Shown here piece by piece: positions 5,916 through 11,052 of a DNA stretch of 11,052 nt. Numbering within the stretch: position 1 is the stretch's first letter; each line of letters starts with the position of its first letter. The stretch is from assembly GCA_900768625.1 (NCBI GenBank), contig CAAGDO010000232.1, forward strand, positions 1 to 11,052. The letters run 5' to 3'. A program made the position numbers and the translations under genes. The notes under the pieces are model-generated. The model was not told the DNA's origin. It made no database searches and saw nothing but the letters and a program-made list of their open reading frames with translations. Source of the stretch: Bacteroidaceae bacterium (GTDB lineage: Bacteria > Bacteroidota > Bacteroidia > Bacteroidales > Bacteroidaceae).

Positions 5916-7301
5916 ATGCCCCTACCCCAATCCTTCATTGACCAAATGCAGCAGACGCTCGGAACCGCCGAAGCAGAAGCACTCTGCCATGCCCTGCAAT
6001 CGACTGACCCTTGCACCAGCATCCGAATCAACCCCAACAAACGTCCTGAACATTTGCCAGCCGAGGTGAAGGCGGAAGTGCCATGGTGCGGCGAAGGCCG
6101 ATACCTCGCGGAGCGCCCGATGTTCACCACCGATCCATTGTTGCATGCCGGTTGCTACTACGTGCAGGAAGCATCATCGATGTTCATCGAACAGGCCTAT
6201 CGGAAAATCGCGGAGGACTTCATTCCCCAGCGATTGCTTGACCTTTGTGCTGCTCCCGGCGGGAAAAGTACACTTTGGCGTAGCCTCTTGCCCGATGGAG
6301 CCTTGCTTGTAGCCAACGAACCGATACGCCAACGTGCACAGATTCTGGCGGAAAATCTCACAAAATGGGGACAACCTGACGTGGTGTGTACGTCGGCCTA
6401 CGCGGCAGACTTCACTCCGCTGAGCGGGTTCTTTGATGTGGTGGCGGCCGATGTGCCTTGTTCGGGCGAGGGTATGTTCCGCAAGGACGAAGGAGCCGTG
6501 GAGGAATGGAGCCGTGAGGCTGTCGTGGCCTGCGCCGACAGACAATGGGACATTGTGAGCGACATCTGGCCTACGCTTCGCGAAGGCGGTTATCTGGTCT
6601 ATAGCACCTGCACATTCAATCAGGACGAAAACGAGCACATGGTCCAGCGAATCTGCAGCGAATTGGGCGGCGAGGTGGTGGAAATCGACACACCCGAAGC
6701 ATGGAACATTGCTGGCGACACGACGAACAGCAACATGCCCGTCTGCCATTTCTTCCCCCACCGCATCCAAGGCGAAGGCCTCTTTCTCGCCCTTATTCGA
6801 AAGACGGCGGAAGCGCCTTCGATGCGACGCAAGAAAGGCAAGAAAGGCAGCAAGTCGGTGCAACGACAGCAGTCCGTGCAGAACGGGGCAAAAGTGGCTC
6901 CATGGTTGCGACATAGCGCGGACTTCAAGATTCTGCGTCCCGACGACGAACATCTGATGGCGGTACGCGAATCGTTGGCCGAGGATGTGCAACTCGTATG
7001 TCAGACGGTCAGGGCACTGACGGCCGGCATCCTACTGGCCGAAGAACGCGGGAAAAAGATTATTCCCCAGCATGCCTTGGCGCTTTCCGTGGCATTGGAA
7101 GACGAGGCTTTTCCCCACGTCGAACTCGAAAGGGAACAAGCCCTATGCTATCTGCGACGTGAAGCCATCACACTCGGAAACGATGCGCCGCGAGGCTATG
7201 TGGTGGCCACTTTCGACGGCCATCCTTTGGGTTTCCTCAACAACTTGGGCAGTCGCGCAAACAACCTTTACCCGCAGGAGTGGCGCATACGCAACGTGTG
7301 A
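5916..7301 (+). CDS. RNA cytosine-C5 methyltransferase, RsmB/RsmF (NOL1/NOP2/Sun) family
   Basis: This 461-residue SAM-dependent enzyme should form 5-methylcytosine in rRNA or possibly tRNA. An N-terminal RNA-binding part (about 1-100, with SIRINPNK and the YYVQEASSM motif) leads into the methyltransferase fold. There, LDLCAAPGGKS (109-118) binds SAM, DVPCSGEGMFRKDE carries Cys182, and YSTCTFNQDENE carries the nucleophile Cys232. A basic linker (RRKKGKKGSK, about 306-315) joins a C-terminal domain ending GHPLGFLNNLGSRANNLYPQEWRIRN, which resembles the PUA-like end of RsmF proteins. RsmF is therefore the closest named relative, but the target base is not provable here. It starts 54 bases after thyA, across an AT-rich stretch (5885-5906) that might contain a weak promoter. 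Confidence 0.92.
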   Translation: MPLPQSFIDQMQQTLGTAEAEALCHALQSTDPCTSIRINPNKRPEHLPAEVKAEVPWCGEGRYLAERPMFTTDPLLHAGCYYVQEASSMFIEQAYRKIAEDFIPQRLLDLCAAPGGKSTLWRSLLPDGALLVANEPIRQRAQILAENLTKWGQPDVVCTSAYAADFTPLSGFFDVVAADVPCSGEGMFRKDEGAVEEWSREAVVACADRQWDIVSDIWPTLREGGYLVYSTCTFNQDENEHMVQRICSELGGEVVEIDTPEAWNIAGDTTNSNMPVCHFFPHRIQGEGLFLALIRKTAEAPSMRRKKGKKGSKSVQRQQSVQNGAKVAPWLRHSADFKILRPDDEHLMAVRESLAEDVQLVCQTVRALTAGILLAEERGKKIIPQHALALSVALEDEAFPHVELEREQALCYLRREAITLGNDAPRGYVVATFDGHPLGFLNNLGSRANNLYPQEWRIRNV

Positions 7302-7498
7302 TGCTGACATACGGCACGAATCAACCTTGACTTGACAGTAAAACGATATTAGAGGAACATTTGGGATAATTGTACGCTGAAACATTTGGCGCACATTTCC
7401 CGCTCTGATCGACTTGAACCCATTGGTAAACATCATGCAAACATTGTCCTGCATGCACTTTTCGGTGCGGACTTCCCTTTTAATCACAAGAGTTTTCT

Positions 7499-7506
7499 TA
7501 ACTTTG
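7499..7506 (+). promoter_or_regulatory. Bacteroidetes-type -7 box for the amidase gene
   Basis: TAACTTTG is identical to the box ahead of folA and matches TAnnTTTG. It lies 55 bases before the preferred amidase ATG. The -33 region is weak. The remaining sequence between 7302 and 7561 shows no gene and no clear terminator for the methyltransferase. Confidence 0.6.
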
Positions 7507-7561
7507 CGAGCGAAACAAGAAACGCGCGATGCTCTGTGCGTTTTCAATCAATACAACCAAC

Positions 7562-9076
7562 ATGCACTCCATCCTTAGATATATCAAACACTCATTCGTC
7601 TTGATTCTGGCTTTCACAGCATGGCTTAGCATTCATGCCGAAAACCGTCCGTTCACTTTGGTCATCGATGCCGGACATGGCGGACACGATGCTGGTGCTG
7701 TGGGTGCATTCTCGAAGGAAAAGAACATCAACCTCAATGTGGCTCTGGCTTTTGGCAGACTAGTGGAAAGCAATTGTCCTGACGTAAAGGTTATCTACAC
7801 GCGCCGAACGGATGTATTCATTCCTCTGCAGCGCCGTGCTGACATTGCCAATGACAACAAGGCGGACCTCTTCATTTCCGTTCACACCAATGCACTTCCT
7901 GCTGGAAAAATCGCTTATGGATCGGAAACCTATTCGCTCGGTATGGCTCGCGCCAGAGAGAATCTGGATGTGGCCAAACGAGAGAACTCCGTCATCACAC
8001 TCGAAAGCAACTATAAACAGACTTACAAAGGCTTCGACCCGAGCAAGGCAGAAAGCTACGTGATCTTCGAAATCATGCAGGACCGCTACATGAAGCAGAG
8101 CGTGGAACTGGCTCGTTGCATCCAAAGCCAATACACCAAAGCCGGACGTCCGAACAAGGGCGTTCATCAGGCAGGTTTTCTGGTGCTCCGCAACACCTCG
8201 ATGCCTTCGGTGCTCACCGAATTGGGTTTCATCACGACGCCTGCTGAAGAGAAATACCTCAATTCCAAACAAGGCATTGAAGAACTGAGCCGCAGCATCT
8301 ACAACGGATTCCTCAACTACCGCCGTTCGCATGACAAATCGGATCGCAGCCTGCCAGCCAACTTGCCTTCACACGTGTCAGCCAAGGAACCGCATCTCTC
8401 GACCACGCCAGACACTGTGGCACGGGCTAAGGCTTCGGAAAAGGTCGAAGTGGTGCCCGTACAGGTGACGCCGACGGCAGAACTGAGACAACAGGACACG
8501 GACTCCAACCGCACCCGCCAGCAGCATGCGGCTCCGACCGAAACGACTCGCGCGACGGAAAGCAGACGAAACGAACCCAAACGGGATGCCACTCCGAAGC
8601 GTGAAAGCCAAAGCGCAAAGCCTTCATCCAAACCGTCCTCGACCTCAACAAAGACCTCGGCCGACAAGAAGCAGGATGGCAAAAAGCAGTCCTCCACCGC
8701 CAAGGCCGACACCAGGAAACCTGACACGAAGAAGGCCGACAACAAAAAGACGGACACCAAAAGACCTGAAGCAAAAAAGAAAGAAACCAGGAAACCGGCC
8801 TCAACGACTTCAAAGGTGACCTACCGCATACAGGTGGGTGCCGGCAAGAAGGAAATCGCGCCAACAGACCCCCAATTCAAGGGACTGACCATCAAGCGCG
8901 TGAAGGAAGGTACACTCTATAAATATTTCTACGGTAACTACACCAGCTACTCAGCTGCACAAGCTGGTCTCCGCACGGCGAAAGCCAAAATCAGCGGAGC
9001 CTACATCGTGGCTTACGTAGGAGGAAAATCCGTGTCGGTGGCTGAAGCGCGCGACAAGGAGAAAGAGAAAAAGTGA
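7562..9076 (+). CDS. N-acetylmuramoyl-L-alanine amidase with SPOR domain
   Basis: This encodes an Amidase_3 zinc hydrolase that cleaves the bond between MurNAc and L-alanine, trimming septal peptidoglycan during cell separation. From the ATG at 7562 it has 504 residues. The N-terminus MHSILRYIKHSFVLILAFTA, ending near HAEN, is a signal peptide. The in-frame ATG at 7529 would put eleven polar residues ahead of it, so I prefer 7562. Zinc and catalytic residues are His39 (DAGHGG), Glu53 (EKNIN), His108 (SVHTNA) and Glu220 (TELGF). A long Lys/Thr/Ser/Pro-rich linker (about 260-415) includes pentad repeats. A SPOR-like domain follows (about 419-490, TYRIQVGAG to YIVAYVGG), which in known proteins binds denuded septal glycan. 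An MCE gene follows 94 bases downstream. Confidence 0.93.
   Translation: MHSILRYIKHSFVLILAFTAWLSIHAENRPFTLVIDAGHGGHDAGAVGAFSKEKNINLNVALAFGRLVESNCPDVKVIYTRRTDVFIPLQRRADIANDNKADLFISVHTNALPAGKIAYGSETYSLGMARARENLDVAKRENSVITLESNYKQTYKGFDPSKAESYVIFEIMQDRYMKQSVELARCIQSQYTKAGRPNKGVHQAGFLVLRNTSMPSVLTELGFITTPAEEKYLNSKQGIEELSRSIYNGFLNYRRSHDKSDRSLPANLPSHVSAKEPHLSTTPDTVARAKASEKVEVVPVQVTPTAELRQQDTDSNRTRQQHAAPTETTRATESRRNEPKRDATPKRESQSAKPSSKPSSTSTKTSADKKQDGKKQSSTAKADTRKPDTKKADNKKTDTKRPEAKKKETRKPASTTSKVTYRIQVGAGKKEIAPTDPQFKGLTIKRVKEGTLYKYFYGNYTSYSAAQAGLRTAKAKISGAYIVAYVGGKSVSVAEARDKEKEKK
8711..8800 (+). repeat. Six lysine-rich pentapeptide repeats in the amidase linker
   Basis: Six consecutive 15-base units encode TRKPD, TKKAD, NKKTD, TKRPE, AKKKE and TRKPA. 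They form a highly basic, probably disordered tether between the amidase and SPOR domains. The units are diverged at the DNA level but stay exactly in frame. Low-complexity linkers of this kind commonly vary in length between strains. Confidence 0.7.
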
Positions 9077-9170
9077 CTCATACCCAAAGAACCCCCAAAC
9101 AAACCGGGAAGGAGGATGAACGCACTGTCGGGTTACGGTGAAATCATTTTCGGAACGGTTCAGCATGATT

Positions 9171-10088
9171 ATGAAAAAAGAAGTAAAGATTGCCATCACG
9201 GCTGTTGTAGCACTCGTGCTGCTCTTCATCGGATTGAACTTCCTGAAGGGAGTCAACATCTTCAAGCCGATGAACACCTACTATGTGAAATTCAAGGACA
9301 TTGCGGGCTTATCGGTATCCACTCCCGTTTATGCCAATGGCTACGCGGTCGGCATCGTGCGTAGCATCGACTATGACTACAAGCGGGGTGACAACGTGGT
9401 GGTGTGCATCGAACTCGACGACGAGATGCGCGTGCCCAAACAGACAACAGCCGAACTGGAGGCTGAACTCATGGGCGGAGTGAAGATGTCGCTTATCCTC
9501 GGTCCGAATCCCACGGCGAACATCGAGCAAGGTGACACCATCAGTGGCGGCATGCACGTGGGAACGCTCAACAAACTGGAGACCATGGTGCCTACACTGG
9601 AGAAACTGCTCCCGAAACTCGACTCCATCCTGGCCAACGTGAACAAAATCACAGGTGACCCCGCCCTGATGCAGACGCTCCACAACACGGCTGCCATCAC
9701 CAATGACCTCCGCGAATCTTCGGCTCAGCTCAACAAGATGATGAAGACAGACATTCCGCAAACCGTTGCCCATCTCAACCGAACAACGGCTAATGCAGAA
9801 CGCCTGACGGCCAACCTCGCTGCTCTTGACGTACAAGGTACGCTCAACAGTGTCAACGCCACCTTGGCCAGTGCCAACAAACTTTCCGACCAACTGGGAG
9901 GAATGGCAACAGATCTCAACACGAAGCTGAACAGCAAGGACAACACCCTCGGCCTCTTCCTCAACGACCGCGGCGTTTACGACAACCTGAATTCCACCAT
10001 GGGCAGCGCCGACAGTTTGCTCAAGGACATGAAGGCTCATCCGAAGCGCTACGTACACTTCTCGGTGTTTGGAAAGAAGGACAAATAA
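9171..10088 (+). CDS. MlaD/MCE family lipid-transport protein
   Basis: This encodes a 305-residue inner-membrane-anchored periplasmic protein. A lysine-flanked membrane anchor (about residues 5-25) is followed by one MCE domain (about 37-115, YYVKFKDIAGLSVSTPVYANGYAVGIV to LMGGVKMSLILGP). A long helical, Asn/Ala-rich tail with coiled-coil character follows, and the C-terminus is short and basic. MCE proteins are the substrate-binding subunits of ABC systems moving lipids between inner and outer membranes. No permease or ATPase gene is in view. I chose the ATG at 9171 (MKKEVKIAI). The ATG at 9165 adds two residues, and a GTG at 9138 adds eleven with no family support. AAGGAGG at 9109-9115 directly abuts an out-of-frame ATG and does not serve this start. 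It is likely transcribed with the amidase. Confidence 0.9.
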   Translation: MKKEVKIAITAVVALVLLFIGLNFLKGVNIFKPMNTYYVKFKDIAGLSVSTPVYANGYAVGIVRSIDYDYKRGDNVVVCIELDDEMRVPKQTTAELEAELMGGVKMSLILGPNPTANIEQGDTISGGMHVGTLNKLETMVPTLEKLLPKLDSILANVNKITGDPALMQTLHNTAAITNDLRESSAQLNKMMKTDIPQTVAHLNRTTANAERLTANLAALDVQGTLNSVNATLASANKLSDQLGGMATDLNTKLNSKDNTLGLFLNDRGVYDNLNSTMGSADSLLKDMKAHPKRYVHFSVFGKKDK

Positions 10089-10131
10089 GCATCATCAAGA
10101 GGCCCTTAAGCATGGAGCCATGATGAAGCCG

Positions 10132-10176
10132 TCAAACTCCAAATCAAATCTTCGTCAGAAAAGTTCAGACGACTTC
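10132..10176 (+). repeat. MITE-like intergenic repeat, copy 3 (right end only)
   Basis: These 45 bases match 119-163 of copy 1 and the reverse complement of 2437-2481 almost exactly, ending in the terminal repeat AAAAGTTCAGACGACTTC. The left terminal repeat and the rest of the interior are missing; faint similarity may reach a few bases further left. This looks like a decayed or truncated copy between the MCE gene and the esterase gene. Confidence 0.75.
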
Positions 10177-10179
10177 GAT

Positions 10180-10224
10180 ATACCATTCCAACGGCTCCTC
10201 TGGCTGGAAACGTTGGAATGGTAT
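10180..10224 (+). other. 14-bp-stem hairpin upstream of the esterase gene
   Basis: ATACCATTCCAACG (10180-10193) and CGTTGGAATGGTAT (10211-10224) pair perfectly around a 17-nt loop. No U-tract follows (the next bases are TTACAATTTCG), so it is not a typical intrinsic terminator, though it could still shield the 3' end of the MCE transcript. It begins three bases after the truncated repeat copy and ends 73 bases before the esterase ATG. Confidence 0.5.
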
Positions 10225-10297
10225 TTACAATTTCGTCCACTATCGAGGTGGCCCCATCAACAACGACAAAAGAAACTACACATACAAGCAAACTACA

Positions 10298-10930
10298 ATG
10301 AAACTGATTTATTTCCACGGATACGGTTCGTCGGGTGCCAGCGGCACTGTCAATTTGCTCCGCAAGATTTTCCCCTCGGGTGAAATCATCGCTCCAGACA
10401 TCCCTGTTGACCCTGAAGAAGCACTCCCGATGCTTAAGCAACTGGTGGACGAGGAACAGCCCGATGTGATTATCGGCACAAGCATGGGCGGCATGTATGC
10501 CCAGCAGATGCGTGGACACTTGCGCTTATGCATCAATCCGGCCTTCCGCATGTCAACGATGAGCAAGGTGTTACACACCGGTACCCACAAGTGGTTCAAC
10601 GGACGCAAAAACCACGAAAAGGAATTCAAGGTGACGAAGGAAATCATCCAGCATTTCAACCAAATGGAACGCCACCAATTCGAAGGTATCACGCCGGAAG
10701 ACAAGGAACTCTGCTACGGTCTGTTTGGCATCAACGACACGGTCGTCAATCCCGTCAACCTGTACAATGCCTTCATGAAATACTACACCCATGGCGAACG
10801 CTTCGAAGGCGAACATCGGCTCAACGAAAAGGTACTAAAGAAAGTGGTTCTCCCATTGCTTAAGAAACTCCTCGGTGAGAAATACGAAGAGGCCATCAAG
10901 GAACCGTTGCCCGACTATATGAAAGGGTGA
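10298..10930 (+). CDS. YqiA/YcfP-like alpha/beta-hydrolase (esterase)
   Basis: This encodes a 210-residue cytoplasmic protein with no signal peptide, about the size of small YqiA/YcfP-type (UPF0227) esterases. The fold signatures are the early strand and oxyanion loop IYFHGYGSSGASG, the nucleophile elbow GTSMGGMYAQ with Ser62, an acid in FGINDTVV (Asp147), and a histidine in FEGEHRL (His173). Together these give a plausible complete Ser-Asp-His triad. The natural substrate is unknown; family members hydrolyse short acyl esters in vitro. The ATG at 10298 puts the first strand where the family has it. No TAnnTTTG box is visible upstream. The 209-base gap before it holds a truncated repeat and a hairpin. 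Another repeat copy starts four bases after the stop. Confidence 0.87.
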   Translation: MKLIYFHGYGSSGASGTVNLLRKIFPSGEIIAPDIPVDPEEALPMLKQLVDEEQPDVIIGTSMGGMYAQQMRGHLRLCINPAFRMSTMSKVLHTGTHKWFNGRKNHEKEFKVTKEIIQHFNQMERHQFEGITPEDKELCYGLFGINDTVVNPVNLYNAFMKYYTHGERFEGEHRLNEKVLKKVVLPLLKKLLGEKYEEAIKEPLPDYMKG

Positions 10931-10934
10931 CAAT

Positions 10935-11052
10935 GAAGTCGTCTGAACTTTTATGAAATTCAAGATTTGCCTTTATTTTTGAGGCGTTTTTGGGCCTTGA
11001 AGAGGGAGTGTAGCGAGCTACACGACCGATGAAAGGTCAAAAAACGGCCAAA
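10935..11052 (+). repeat. MITE-like intergenic repeat, copy 4 (left part, cut by window edge)
   Basis: It begins with the left terminal repeat GAAGTCGTCTGAACTTTT (10935-10952), then a short joint (10953-10964). The roughly 88-bp module follows (10965-11052), matching 1-88 with three mismatches and including the same GTGTAGC / GCTACAC inverted repeat. Only this copy pairs GACC with GGTC in the following segment. The right end lies outside the window. Overlaying copy 1 predicts a complete element of about 193 bp. Confidence 0.7.

Noticed and set aside
6174..6992. A 272-codon minus-strand open frame inside the methyltransferase gene
   Set aside because: It is a shadow of the + strand gene, whose motifs are all intact; the antisense translation shows no domain.
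9138..9170. A GTG start for the MCE protein at 9138
   Set aside because: It adds eleven residues before the standard MKKEVKI membrane anchor. ATG starts at 9165 and 9171 fit the family better.
9116..9364. A small gene starting at the ATG right after AAGGAGG (9109-9115)
   Set aside because: The purine-rich motif touches the ATG with no spacing, Bacteroidetes rarely rely on such sites, and the frame overlaps the well-supported MCE gene and has no recognisable product.

Overview
The window looks like a Bacteroidales chromosome, most likely Prevotella or a close relative. Two Bacteroidetes-type -7 boxes (TAACTTTG) lie ahead of genes, starts lack Shine-Dalgarno sequences, and the protein set is typical of that group: a Bacteroidetes-style sensor kinase, an amidase with a C-terminal SPOR domain followed by an MCE protein, and a YqiA-like esterase. 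The genus is an inference from these features, not from a database match. All eight recognised genes are on the + strand and look intact.

Layout: (1) 1-262 is non-coding and holds the right part of an intergenic repeat element and a 14-bp hairpin just ahead of the kinase gene. (2) 263-2008 encodes a membrane sensor histidine kinase; no response regulator is visible. (3) 2009-2768 is a 760-bp gene-free block packed with structure: a strictly 22-bp-periodic array of AGTACT-type palindromes, an 18-bp inverted repeat, a compact MITE-like element, and the folA promoter. (4) 2769-5861 is a close-packed run of folA (dihydrofolate reductase), an exported 5'-nucleotidase-family phosphoesterase and thyA (thymidylate synthase). 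ThyA consumes methylene-tetrahydrofolate and FolA regenerates tetrahydrofolate. The nucleotidase between them probably scavenges nucleotides in the periplasm. (5) 5916-7301 encodes an RNA cytosine-C5 methyltransferase of the NOL1/NOP2/Sun (RsmB/RsmF) family. (6) 7562-10088 holds an envelope pair: N-acetylmuramoyl-L-alanine amidase with a SPOR domain, then an MlaD/MCE lipid-transport protein. (7) 10089-10297 is a second structured gap with a truncated repeat copy and a hairpin. (8) 10298-10930 encodes a small alpha/beta-hydrolase, and another repeat copy begins four bases after its stop and runs off the window.

The genes are ordinary housekeeping and envelope functions. The unusual content is between genes: the 22-bp palindrome array at 2101-2230, and a modular MITE-like repeat family seen as four copies, of which only one is complete in this window. 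No tRNA, rRNA, CRISPR array or transposase gene is visible.
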